Source: Cytidiella melzeri (taxonomy: Eukaryota > Basidiomycota > Agaricomycetes > Polyporales > Irpicaceae). From it: a stretch of DNA of 17,125 nt. Shown piece after piece: positions 1 through 8,184 of this stretch. The first letter of the stretch is position 1, and the number at the start of each line of letters is the position of its first letter. The translations under genes were made by a program, and so were the position numbers. The notes under the pieces are model-generated. The model did not search any database. It was not told the origin of the DNA and worked only from the letters and a program-made list of their open reading frames with translations. The stretch covers positions 1 through 17,125 of the forward strand of contig JABYQR010000600.1 in the NCBI GenBank assembly GCA_022592445.1, in the 5' to 3' direction.

Positions 1-1
1 C

Positions 2-1252
2 AAGACCGCCTTCCTCAATGGGCCATTATCTGAGGAAATCTACATGATGAAGCCGGCAATCCTTGGGAAGGGCTATTGGCGTCTCTGGAAGGGCCTGTAC
101 GGCCTCAAGCAAGCAGGGCGTACATGGTATCTCGAGTTCAACGAGAAGTACCAAACGCTTGGATTCCGCAGGTGCGAGTCTGACTGGAGCTTGCATGTTC
201 GAGAGCGAAATGGAGTCAGGTCGATGTCGGCCACGAGCGTCGACGACATACTACTGGCCACCCCTACGGAGACCGAGTCCAACGCGGTTACAGACGGTTT
301 GAAGAGAATTTTCGACATCACCGACAACGGCGAAGTGGGATGGTTGTTGGGCTGCAAGGTGACGAGGAACAGAGCGCGTAGGACGATTCTCCTGTCCCAA
401 GAAGCGTACACCGTATTAATACTCCGCCTTTTCAACATGGAATTCAGCAACGCCGCGACAACGCCTCTACCGCCCAAAACGACACTGACACGCGAAGATG
501 AGTCGAAGACCGAGGCTGAGCGCGCCGAAGTAAAATCGCTGCCTTACTGCACACTCGTAGGTAAGGTAATGTATCTAGCCACCACCACCAGACCAGACAT
601 CGCGTACGCTGTTCGCGAACTCGCAAAGTACATGTCCTGTTATGGATCCGCGCACTGGGCCGCGGCAAAACACCTACTGCGATATCTACAAGGTACTCGC
701 TCTCTCGGTCTCACGCTAGGAAACCTCGATCCAGCGTACCCCCTGTTCTACGGTTTCACAGATTCTGACTGGGGCTCCGGAGAAGGACGCAAATCAATAT
801 CCGGATACGTCATGGTAGTGCACCAGTCGCCAGTGGCATGGAGCTCAAAACAACAATCAGTCGTCGCTCTCTCTTCGTGCGAGGCAGAATACCTCGCCTG
901 TACGCACGCAGCATGTCAAGTCATTTGGCTTCGACAACTCCTCGAGGAACTCGGGATTCCACAGTTGAAACCCACATCACTGTTCTGTGACAACAACGGT
1001 ACTATCGCCTGCACGCACGATCCGCACGGCCACACCAGAATGAAGCACATCGATATTCGAGCACACTTCATCCGGAATTGCGTCAACGAAGGGAAGGTCG
1101 ACGTCACACGTGTATCAGGAAGGGAAAACATGGCCGATATATTCACCAAGTCGCTACCGCGAATACTACACACAAGAGGAGTAGAGATGCTAGGACTACT
1201 CGCGGGTCAAGGGGGGGTGTCAGAGAGTGACCCGCCTCGACAGACAGAGTAG
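2..1252 (+). CDS. Copia Pol C-terminal part: reverse transcriptase and RNase H (5' partial)
   Basis: This is the end of a copia polyprotein that copies element RNA into DNA in cytoplasmic virus-like particles. The frame is already open at base 2 (KTAFLNGPLSEEIYM), a conserved RVT_2 segment, so the first in-frame ATG at 44 is not a real start. Copia landmarks follow in order: GLYGLKQAGRTWY, the catalytic strand SVDDILLA, LLGCKVTR, TRPDIAYAVREL, and RNase H with TDSDWGS, SSCEAEYLA, CDNNG and the KHIDIRAHFI tail. The RNase H acids in TDSDW, CEAEY and CDNN are all present. The residue before VDD is Ser, where Tyr or Phe is usual. The frame has no stop until TAG at 1250-1252, which lies inside the LTR start, a usual copia arrangement. 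This part may still be functional; the rest cannot be seen. Confidence 0.95.
   Translation, partial: KTAFLNGPLSEEIYMMKPAILGKGYWRLWKGLYGLKQAGRTWYLEFNEKYQTLGFRRCESDWSLHVRERNGVRSMSATSVDDILLATPTETESNAVTDGLKRIFDITDNGEVGWLLGCKVTRNRARRTILLSQEAYTVLILRLFNMEFSNAATTPLPPKTTLTREDESKTEAERAEVKSLPYCTLVGKVMYLATTTRPDIAYAVRELAKYMSCYGSAHWAAAKHLLRYLQGTRSLGLTLGNLDPAYPLFYGFTDSDWGSGEGRKSISGYVMVVHQSPVAWSSKQQSVVALSSCEAEYLACTHAACQVIWLRQLLEELGIPQLKPTSLFCDNNGTIACTHDPHGHTRMKHIDIRAHFIRNCVNEGKVDVTRVSGRENMADIFTKSLPRILHTRGVEMLGLLAGQGGVSESDPPRQTE
1209..1217 (+). other. Polypurine tract of copia copy 1
   Basis: AAGGGGGGG sits directly before the TGTCA start of the 3' LTR. This is the expected plus-strand DNA primer position, and a like tract (AAAGGGGGGG) precedes the 3' LTR of the second copia copy. 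Confidence 0.85.
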
Positions 1253-1451
1253 GAAGGAGAGGCGGGAAGTCGGCGACTGTGCTATCAGCGCGATACCAAA
1301 CACGGAGTATCCGCGATCACTTTCCATGTGTATATATAGTCGGAACTGGCACAGGGGCAAACCATCTGTTGCTTAACCTGTGCCGGGTACGTGCCGCATA
1401 CTGCATTCAATTCATCTGTTGCTTAACCTGTGCCAGACCGTCTGATTGACA
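1218..1451 (+). repeat. 3' LTR of copia copy 1 (234 bp)
   Basis: It begins TGTCA right after the polypurine tract and ends TGACA, a perfect 5-bp terminal inverted repeat. A TATATATA stretch (1331-1338) may be the core promoter. Two identical 22-bp direct repeats (1363-1384 and 1413-1434) lie in the 3' half. An inverted copy of their last 8 bases (GGCACAGG, 1348-1355) precedes the first one and could form an 8-bp stem with 1377-1384. The end was set by the TG..CA rule, by alignment with the end of the other copia LTR, and by transposase coding sequence resuming at 1452. Confidence 0.85.
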
Positions 1452-3314
1452 AACAGGCCGCTCAGAAGTGGGTGTCGAAGCTGGGACTGTGGTGGTTATC
1501 TGTGGAGGTATGTTCTGATTCGGAAACGTGGACATGTTCCGTGCACGAAGGGACTCAATTGCTGCAACTGCAGCGGCGGTGTCATCTTCTGCAGCAAAGA
1601 CCTCATCAAACGCAGGCTTCCAATCTTCATAGCAATAGCGACTGCCGAGAAGTGCTGTGAGCCGATCGATGATATGAGGCAAAGTCCCGCCTTGTCTGTT
1701 TGCAAACGACTGCACAATGTCCCACGCGTTGTTGTTGCTGAGAGGCAAAGTGGATACGGAGGTGATATGAGCTGAGGGCTGGGAAAGAGCAGGTGATGCA
1801 AGTGAAAGATCTGATGGCTCAGGAAGAATTCCGGTATGTCGCCAGCAATTCATCACCGTCTCTGCTGTAACCGCCTTCCATGCATTGTTGGTCATCAGCA
1901 TGGCCTCGAGCAGCTCAATCTTGTAGATGTCTTCTTCCTCTGCCTCATCCTTCTCCAAAGCGCGCTGACAAAAAGCACGACGGTAGTGTGCCTTGAAACA
2001 CCGAATGATCCCTGCGTCAAGCGGCTGGACAAACAGAGTCATGTTCGGCTCGAAGAAGACGACATCGATGTTTGTCGGCTGATACGGACTTGCGTGGCCA
2101 GAGAAATTGTCAAGCAAGAGACAGATGTGCCGTTTCTCCGCACGAAACTTGCTATCGTATGTCTTAATCCATCTGGAACATCATGGTAAGTTCGAATTTG
2201 TACAAACAAGCCAAAGTACTCACTCTTCGAAAATTATCGTTGTCATCCATGCAGTCTTGTTGTAGCGATAATAGAATCCGCGCCGATCAGGAGATATCTT
2301 CCCAAAACACCTCGGCTGCTTCGACTTCCCAATGAACAATACCGGAAGCTTTTCAGTACCGTCAGCATTACATGCGAAGCCGAGCGTGATGCGGAATCGA
2401 TTCGCTTTCTTTCCTGACATTTGAGATGTCGCAAGCCCATGATCTGGAGGCATACTATAGAGGAAAGGTCACGGTAAGCATCCTCAAATCATGGCCGCGT
2501 CAAAAACTCACAACGCAAACAGTGCTGTCTCATCGAAGTTGAAAATGTCCTTCTGTTTGTACTTCGCGACCACACCCTGCACTCTGATTTGCTCCGCTCT
2601 CACAGCTTCCTGGTTGACCGACGCCGCCTCTCCATGTTTACGGAATTCTTTCAAACCGTAGCTACACATCTGGTAAGTTCTCATTCTCGAGCATATACAA
2701 TAGATACACTTACGCTCGGGTAAAACTCCATATCCAGCTCTCACTCCGCAATCTCTCCTTCTCTGGGACATGAAACATGGTTTCAAATATGCCCCGCTTC
2801 GCCATCAACATAGGTCCTTCACCTGCTCATTCTTGCTTTCCATATGCTTGACCCATTTGAATAGTGCAAGCTCGACGTCTGGTCGGGTGATAACTCGGAC
2901 ACGCTTTGCTGACAAGGCGGTCGGATATGACTGCAGCAACCGCTGATCTTCCGCGCGCCCTTTCTGCGATAAATGGCGGGATAGGGAGCTCTGGTCAAAA
3001 ATCAACGAGCCATCCGGACATGTCTTGAAATACGTTACGACGGCGGCCTGGCTGATGGGCTGGTTTTTGTCGAAATAGGCTACAATGGTGAGCCAGTCGT
3101 GCAGTGTCATATTGTTTCGCTGATGCTGGCGAATTTTTGTTGCAGATGTCCGTGGAGCATTCTGCGCGGTCTTCACCGCTTCCTTTCGCTTTGCATAAAC
3201 CTCGGGATTGGCTGGGCCCCGAGGTTTTCTTCGTCTCTCCTGTGCTGTCTTTCCGTCGCTCATCATTGTCAGGCGGTGAATTTTTGTGGCTGTACGCGTC
3301 ATGTTCCGTCTCAA
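1452..3314 (-). pseudogene. Pogo-like DDE transposase, four exons, frameshifted and 3'-interrupted
   Basis: The protein cuts and pastes the element by DNA binding and DDE catalysis. Exons on the minus strand are 3314-2714, 2661-2512, 2454-2224 and 2172-1452. The introns (2662-2713, 2455-2511, 2173-2223; 51-57 nt) have GTAAGT/GTGAGT donors and AG acceptors, and joining them keeps frame. Exon 1 holds an N-terminal helix-turn-helix (MTLHDWLTIVAYF...SSLSRHL) and a CENP-B-type segment (RPDVELALFKWVKHME). The triad is Asp in FNFDETALF (codon 2532-2534), Asp in LLLDNFSGHAS (2109-2111) and Asp in QPLDAGIIRCFK (2016-2018), giving DD30D, within the pogo range. One base is missing near 2818-2819, which shifts exon 1 to an early stop at 2805. 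The last codons before the copia LTR are at 1452; the apparent reading beyond, to 1407, is LTR. The start ATG is uncertain (3314 or a later in-frame Met). Confidence 0.88.
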
Positions 3315-3404
3315 ATTAACTGTGAGTATTTATTACAACAATTCTCGCTCACGATCGCGCTCGTACTGGCCACCTAAGGTATAAATTTGTCCATTTTTGT
3401 ACCA

Positions 3405-3556
3405 TCTACTAATGCATAACAACGGTAAACGCCTATGCATTATGCAAAATGACGTCTCATGCATAATCCCCCGCGGACCGACTTCGTCCCCACCCATCGT
3501 TATGCATTATGACATCTTATGCATTATGATACCATGCATTATGAGATAGTTGACTG
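3405..3556 (-). repeat. Terminal region of pogo-like transposon 1: CAGTC end, iterons, core
   Basis: Read from the outer end inward on the minus strand: CAGTCAAC end (3556), then three copies of TCATAATGCAT (plus-strand ATGCATTATGA at 3534-3544, 3519-3529 and 3502-3512; spacing 15 and 17 bp), then an 18-bp core at 3488-3471 reading GACGAAGTCGGTCCGCGG, then further ATGCAT-type copies near 3458-3467, 3434-3443 and 3411-3418. The same order, with a related end, iteron and core, occurs in pogo-like transposon 2. Transposase-binding function is inferred. Confidence 0.75.
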
Positions 3557-4021
3557 TAATGGTTTTTGAGCACTCCCGAGGTGTGTCGGCTTTTGGCGTA
3601 GCGCACTGTACATTGCAGAAAGGAGAAGCCGGCCAAGATCCAGTATGGTGGCTCGGCAATGGCCGGGCGGCTGAGCTGCAAGCATTGGGCCCCATGTTGA
3701 ACTTGGTGGTCTAACTCACGCTCAGGCGTAGAATTACCTGTTATCCACTCTCGTAGGTCCCCTTGAACGACTAGGAATTGCTCAAATAGGTATCTGCGTT
3801 CTAGTTCGAGTCGCTATGCTAACCAGCTGTGCATGACCGTTATAGTTGACCGTACACACTGCCCCATAGCACACGTTTACTACCTTTGTACCTTCCAGGA
3901 ACGCTCGAGCTGTGAACCGTGAGTATCAGGTTTTAAGGTGCCACTGTCCATTGTTGACGGAGGGAGTTACCTCCTGATCTTATTTATCCTGCGACAGGCC
4001 CGTCCAAGTCATCGATTGGGC
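3557..4021. other. Intergenic stretch between transposon 1 and the FunK1-like gene
   Basis: No supported gene. It begins with the TA target base pair. A GTGAGT donor at 3919 and CAG acceptor at 3995-3997 could bound an intron (about 79 nt) leading into the kinase gene frame at 3998, so a 5' exon ending near 3918 is possible. I see no clear TATA box. Confidence 0.4.
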
Positions 4022-4291
4022 ATGAGGAGCCTGTTTCACGACCACCGCCGAAGTTGTTCACCGCACGCCGACCGCGGATACTGCGTCCTATCGGAAGATC
4101 AAACCCAAGCACGGCCTCTACGAACGAAAGGTGGTGATGGAGATGGAGACGTGCTATTGCAAATGTCCCGATTTGCTAAAGTCGAAGGTCTTGGGCATCC
4201 GGAGCTTTCGAAGAAACAACTGGCCTCCATGCCTACAAAGTTTCAGGATGTTCCTGAAAGTGGTCAGGAACAGGAAATGTATGCCCCACTC

Positions 4292-4353
4292 GTACGTCTG
4301 CTTTCGTTTAATTCTCGTGTCCTTGTCGCCATTGATCAAGTCACTTGTGACAG
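4292..4353 (+). other. Intron 1 of the FunK1-like gene
   Basis: GTACGT donor and GACAG acceptor, 62 nt. Joining 4291 to 4354 (phase 0) gives ...EQEMYAPL-CKSLNEAIAQ, which reads smoothly into the FunK1 N-terminal domain, while the unspliced frame stops. Confidence 0.75.
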
Positions 4354-5099
4354 TGCAAAAGTCTCAACGAAGCCATCGCGCAAGCTGTGACTTTTGCCGC
4401 TTCCCAAGGTGCCAGCAATGCCACAGCTCATACGACCAACGTGGCCATCTCCTCAGCTCCTGACGCACAGACCACTGAAGTTGCCCCTCCTACACCACCG
4501 TATGTATTCAAGGACGTATCCAATTGGATAGAGTCAAAGGAACATGATTTGAAGATCGATATCGCGATGTACCCAGATACCGAGAACGCTAGGGTAGCTT
4601 TTACTCGCAACATGGAAAAGACAGCACGCACTGATGTGGCACGTGTAGCTTGGGCGTGGATGACCATGGGTGTAGAGGTGAAGCGGGACGAGGCGGAATC
4701 TGTGTTCGACTTTGGTCGGCCCAGTCTTCTGCGAGACAGCGATACTGGGAGGAGAGCTCAGGCGCAGATTGCCAAGTACGCCACGCAACTCATGCTTCGC
4801 CAGCATCGGGCTTTCGTCTTCATTCTATACATCGTCGACAAGGAAGCCTTTCTTACCCGCTGGGACCGTGTTGGCTGTATTATCTCCACCCCTGTCAAGT
4901 AAATCAAGGAGCCCGCAAAGATCCTCAACTTCGTTTATGGCCTCGCACTTATGTCACGAGACGAGCTTGGCTACAATACTACGGCCGAGCCCGCGACTTC
5001 GGCCAAGGTTCAGATGTTGAACAGGAATTCAAGAATCCCTACGCAGCCTCCTGCGCGAAGGATATCCTGAACAACCAGGTGCTTTACCCTATCTATAAG

Positions 5100-5159
5100 G
5101 TCTGGATCTTCCCTTCATTCGTTCGCGGGATGACACTCTTCACTAATCAAAACCCGTAG
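5100..5159 (+). other. Intron 2 of the FunK1-like gene
   Basis: 60 nt, weak GTCTGG donor, good CTAAT branch site at 5143-5147, acceptor GTAG. Splicing joins ...LYPIYK to VICANVAG...VYFIGKHS in phase 0; the unspliced frame hits TAG at the acceptor. Confidence 0.72.
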
Positions 5160-5574
5160 GTCATCTGTGCCAACGTCGCGGGCACTGATAGGGGGGTGTA
5201 CTTCATCGGAAAGCATAGTGTAGCCTTATATTCGCCGACGGGCCGCGCGACCAAGGGTTACGTGACTTTCAACAAGCAGAAGCCAACACGGCTCTACTTC
5301 ATGAAAGACTACTGGCGTCCTAACTCGCGCAGGATTCCCAAAGAGCTAGATGTATACAAGAAGCTGAAGGCAGCGGGAGTTCGCTATGTCGCGAGTGTAA
5401 TCGACGGCGAGGATCTTGTTGGCCAATGCACCGTTACTCAAATTCATCTTGTCTTCGAGGAAGTACCACTGGAGCGTGTTCATTGTCGCCTTGTTTTTGA
5501 GCAGCTTGCACAACCGCTGGAGGCATACTGGGGCTCATCAGACATGATCGTGGTGTTACTTAATGCGCTACAAG

Positions 5575-5620
5575 GTGAGTACATAAGGGGTCCAGCGTAG
5601 ATTGAGACTGATTAGGGCAG
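5575..5620 (+). other. Intron 3 of the FunK1-like gene
   Basis: 46 nt, GTGAGT donor, CTGAT branch near 5608, GGCAG acceptor. Splicing joins NALQ-G-HEEAWTKAGVLHRD and restores the frame into the catalytic loop. Confidence 0.82.
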
Positions 5621-5817
5621 GTCACGAGGAGGCCTGGACGAAGGCTGGGGTGCTTCACAGGGACATCAGCGTGGATAATGTCATGCGTGTTGTGGATCAG
5701 GATGACAAGGCAGACGCCAATGTCCTAGGCATACTTAACGACTGGGACTTGTGCAAGTACAAGGACGAACTAGAACAGCCAGCAATGCAGTACAACCGTT
5801 CTGTGAGAGTTGGCTCG

Positions 5818-5859
5818 GTATTCGAGGCGAGTTTGTAACTGAACTATCTCGTTGTGCAG
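5818..5859 (+). other. Intron 4 of the FunK1-like gene (donor uncertain)
   Basis: The acceptor CAG at 5857-5859 precedes GTWAFISAVAL. The donor may be GTATTC at 5818 (42 nt) or GTTGGC at 5809 (51 nt); both are phase 0 and differ by three residues (VGS). Without splicing the frame stops at TAA 5836-5838. Confidence 0.65.
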
Positions 5860-6846
5860 GGAACATGGGCGTTCATTTCCGCTGTAGCCCTTCAATATCC
5901 TTTCAAACCAAATGAGCTCGCTGATGACCTTGAGTCTTTCATCCATGTGGCAACCTACTGCAGTCTCCGATTTCACCGCCACAATTTAACCAATCATACG
6001 ATTGGTAGGACGTTGAACCCGGATGACCTGATCAAAACAAATTGTAAGAATGGCGCGCTCTCGCAGCACGTCTGGGCATACTTCTACCAGAGCGTCGACC
6101 ACGACGGAGGGCTCTCCACGGGAGGAGAAAAAAAGCTTCTCAGAAACCAGATTGGTTCTCCCGGCTTCACCTTTAGTGAGAGACATGTCTCCCCAATCCT
6201 GGTCGATCTCTTGCGTAGGCTATATCGGCTATTGAAGACGCACTACTCCACGATCGACTTCGAAGAATTGAAACAATACCAGGTATCGCTGGCCTCGTCG
6301 CTGGAACCCCCTCCTTCACAAGACACAAAAGACAACTCTGCCGTGCCTGTCGTGCGCGCATTGAATTACTTGCCCAACTATTTGGAGCACTCGGACTCGG
6401 AATCAGATGATAGTGAAGAGGATGATGAAACTGCAAGTGAGGCTGCTCCAACTCCGCTGCCTCGTGGGAGCAGGGCTCTCGACACACACGCCGAAATCCG
6501 GAAAGTCTTTCGGAAGGCTGCCGAGCAGATCAGGAAAGCGTGGCGTCAAGGCAAACTCGTTCAAGATGTCACCCAAGATCAGTTCTTAGGCCTCGCTGCC
6601 CAAGGAGAGCTTCTGGTAAAGGCAATTCCGGTTCGAAGCGCAAATCTGTTTCATCCTCGATACCTGAAAAGAACTCGAAGAGAATGCGGCTGAACGAAGA
6701 CACTGCTAGCTACTTAGATGGGGTTGCAGAAGAAACCGAGGGAGACGACTCGGATGAGGATGAAAGAAGCGTTGAGTAGTCGAAGAAGGTCTGCAGTGGA
6801 CAGGAGAGCTGTGTTTCTGATGTGGTTATCGAACGTAATGCAGTCG

Positions 6847-6852
6847 AATAAA
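6847..6852 (+). terminator. Candidate polyadenylation signal of the FunK1-like gene
   Basis: AATAAA lies 67 bases after the TAG at 6777-6779, a plausible distance for fungal 3' end formation. Motif only; the cleavage site cannot be read. Confidence 0.5.
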
Positions 6853-7284
6853 TGTTTCTGTTCCCATTAGCCCGCTGTGGCGTGTGGCCGCACGGTGTCG
6901 AGGGCAATTGGTTACGGTTCGATTTTGACAAACAAGCCGCGCAGCCGAGCAAACCTTTGTGGTCGTGGCTGATGATATCGACGTGCACCCTAAACACCTT
7001 TGCGCTGGGGCCATGATGTGGCGACAAAGGAGTATACTAAATCATTTGCGGTGTCATGTTATGAACGAGCAGACATTGAATTTCAAGCACAAGTATGTAG
7101 TCTATCACCAGTAAGAACTGAGAATATATCATGGAGCAATTGTCTAATCAACTTGCTTGTGTACCCAAATCCATATCACTTCGTCCTGTCAACGCGTAGC
7201 CGTGGCCAGAGGACCGCTCGAGCATGCCGTCACTGGAGGAGTACAGCGGCAGTCAAAAGTAGCGACAATACATATTGCAGGTAT
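6853..7284. other. Spacer between the FunK1-like gene and the complete copia element
   Basis: No reading frame resembles a known protein and no repeat end was recognised. It is the 5' flank of the copia insertion, continuing after the element at 12520. Confidence 0.4.
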
Positions 7285-7289
7285 GATTG
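7285..7289 (+). repeat. Target-site duplication, left copy (GATTG)
   Basis: GATTG stands directly before the TGTCA of the 5' LTR and again directly after the 3' LTR at 12515-12519. A perfect 5-bp match is what copia integrases leave. Confidence 0.95.
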
Positions 7290-7506
7290 TGTCAAACGGT
7301 GACCCGCCCGATGGGACAGAATAGGAAATAGGGCGGGGAAGCGCTTGTGAGCGCGTGAGCGCTTGGGAACTCAAAGGATCGAATACCTGGTACAGCGTGC
7401 TTTAGAATCTACCACGCTGTACCAGGTATGTGTACTGTTGTATTTGTATTTGTATTTGTACTATGAATTGAAGAATCTACCACGCTGTACCAGCACTTGA
7501 TTTACA
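7290..7506 (+). repeat. 5' LTR of copia copy 2 (217 bp)
   Basis: TGTCAAACGG...GATTTACA. It contains a 14-bp perfect inverted repeat (CCTGGTACAGCGTG at 7386-7399 with 7413-7426, 13-nt loop), a 22-bp direct repeat (7404-7425 and 7472-7493), GAGCGC-rich sequence near 7340-7362 and a short TATTTG microsatellite (7441-7458). No clear TATA box is seen. Differences from the 3' LTR: 7310 G/A, 7318 A/G, 7380 C/T, 7388 T/C, 7482 A/T, plus one extra TATTTG unit. Confidence 0.95.
7386..7426 (+). repeat. Stem-loop in copia 5' LTR
   Basis: Perfect 14-bp inverted repeat with a 13-nt loop; the 3' LTR copy has one mismatch (C at 12402). The right arm overlaps the first of two 22-bp direct repeats. Confidence 0.85.
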
Positions 7507-7518
7507 GGTTATGAGCCC
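7507..7518 (+). other. Primer binding site, initiator-tRNA anticodon arm type
   Basis: GGTTATGAGCCC begins at the first base after the 5' LTR. It is complementary to GGGCUCAUAACC, the anticodon arm of an initiator Met tRNA (CAU anticodon included). Priming by this internal tRNA half, not by the 3' acceptor end, is known from Drosophila copia and its relatives. The match is seen; the tRNA itself is not in the window. Confidence 0.85.
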
Positions 7519-7587
7519 CGGCTCCCTGTAGTTGCTCATCCATTGTATAAAATCCATCTATCCAAGTTCAACCCCTATCTTGCCGAC

Positions 7588-8184
7588 ATGCCAAACTCAG
7601 AGAACTCCAAATCGAAGGATCATAAGGCTAAACTCGAGAAACTTCATGACGACGGAGAAACAAACGACTACGTACAATGGGCCATGCAGTCCGAGATTAT
7701 TCTCGAAGATCTCGACTTGTGGAAATACATCAACAAAGAATCTGATGAATCTAAGCCACCCATTGTTCCGAAGCTCAGGAACTCGACAAGACTTCTCGCG
7801 GGAAACAGTTTGGATGTCAAAGAAGCCGAAAAAAGGGCAAGCATGTGGCTGAAGAAAAACAAATCTGTCCTATCTTTACTCGTTCGCGCAATACCGACAC
7901 AAAAAATTCCCATCATTTCTAGCTGTAAGACTGCCAAGGACGCATGGGACGCTCTACATGATGAATATATGCCGGTTAACAGTCTCAGGGCAGCAACACT
8001 CCATCAGGCAATCATGGGATACAAATGTTCCAGCACTCTGATTGTATCCAAGTGGACGGAGAAGATCCGCAACATGTATATCGACCTCATCAATCAAGAT
8101 AAGGATTGCATGCCCGACGTTTTCTTTGCGAAGACACTCGCAAATCTTCTACCGCTCGATGATTCTTGGAGGGCATTCACTTGA
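7588..8184 (+). pseudogene. Copia Gag N-terminal part, ended by in-frame TGA
   Basis: Capsid-type region of the polyprotein. The first ATG after the primer site in this frame is at 7588 (MPNSENSKSK). The 198 residues contain the UBN2/retrotran-gag pattern: DYVQWAMQSEIILEDLDLWKYI near the start, then AKDAWDALHDEYMPVNSLRAATL and SKWTEKIRNMYIDL. The TGA at 8182-8184 lies in SWRAFT-stop-TLREKL, and the same frame stays open for 1122 bases beyond it, so it interrupts a single gag-pol frame. A CGA (Arg) to TGA change is the simplest explanation. The frame also reads upstream of 7588 as far as 7543, but without ATG. Confidence 0.88.

Larger units (their letters stand above)
1..1451 (+). mobile_element. 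Ty1/copia retrotransposon, 3' part (copy 1)
   Basis: The window opens inside the pol gene of a copia element and runs through its polypurine tract and 3' LTR. The LTR ends at 1451 with ...TTGACA, and the next base is transposase coding sequence of another element. The 5' part and the other LTR lie left of the window, so the target duplication cannot be confirmed; if it is 5 bp it should be AACAG (1452-1456). The protein is plainly related to the complete copia copy at 7290-12514, at about three quarters identity by eye in the RNase H part, but the LTR sequence differs a lot. I read it as a sister subfamily rather than a recent duplicate. Confidence 0.92.
1452..3556 (-). mobile_element. Pogo/Tigger-like DNA transposon 1, interrupted by copia
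   Basis: The right-hand (5', transposase-upstream) end is visible. Read on the minus strand, it starts CAGTCAAC next to a TA at 3557-3558, which fits Tc1/mariner-pogo elements that insert at TA and often begin CAGT. Terminal iterons follow, then a four-exon transposase gene. The left part is cut at 1452 by the LTR of copia copy 1, so the transposase C-terminus, the other terminal repeat and the second TA lie left of the window. The nonautonomous alternative is unlikely because most of the transposase is present. Confidence 0.85.
4022..6779 (+). pseudogene. FunK1-type fungal protein kinase, five exons, one stop and two frameshifts
   Basis: Likely exons: (<=4022)-4291, 4354-5099, 5160-5574, 5621-5817 and 5860-6779. 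Introns are 42-62 nt with CTAAT or CTGA(T/A) branch sites in several. The FunK1 N-terminal region includes KFQDVPESGQEQEMYAPL, KEHDLKIDIAMYPDT, ARVAWAWMTMGVEVK and AKYATQLMLRQHRAF. Kinase signatures follow: the probable ATP-anchoring Lys in YFMKDYWRPNSR, catalytic VLHRDISVDN, metal-binding LNDWDLCKY (DWD in place of DFG, as in FunK1), then GTWAFISAVAL and KPNELADDLESFIHV. The tail is acidic, with a basic patch SGSKRK suited to nuclear import. Breaks: TAA at 4900-4902, a lost base near 5006-5009 and another near 6619-6622. The final intron could instead start at 5809. Substrates are unknown for the family. Sequencing errors at short homopolymers could explain the frameshifts but not the TAA. 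Confidence 0.85.

Noticed and set aside
1407..1451. The last residues of the minus-strand transposase frame as a genuine C-terminus
   Set aside because: These bases are the 3' end of the copia LTR (direct repeat and TGACA end), so the residues are fortuitous.
4131..4463. An overlapping plus-strand frame with Cys-rich peptides (CYCKCPD)
   Set aside because: The neighbouring frame continues into recognised FunK1 sequence through a phase-consistent intron, whereas this one has no recognisable homology and runs through that intron.
6710..7027. A 105-codon minus-strand frame after the kinase gene
   Set aside because: Low-complexity Ser/Thr composition antisense to the acidic kinase tail, and no recognisable domain.
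8182..8184. Programmed readthrough of the Gag TGA
   Set aside because: The TGA is inside the Gag region, before the zinc knuckle, rather than at the Gag-Pol border, and the element has other breaks of the same CpG type; a decayed Arg codon is simpler.
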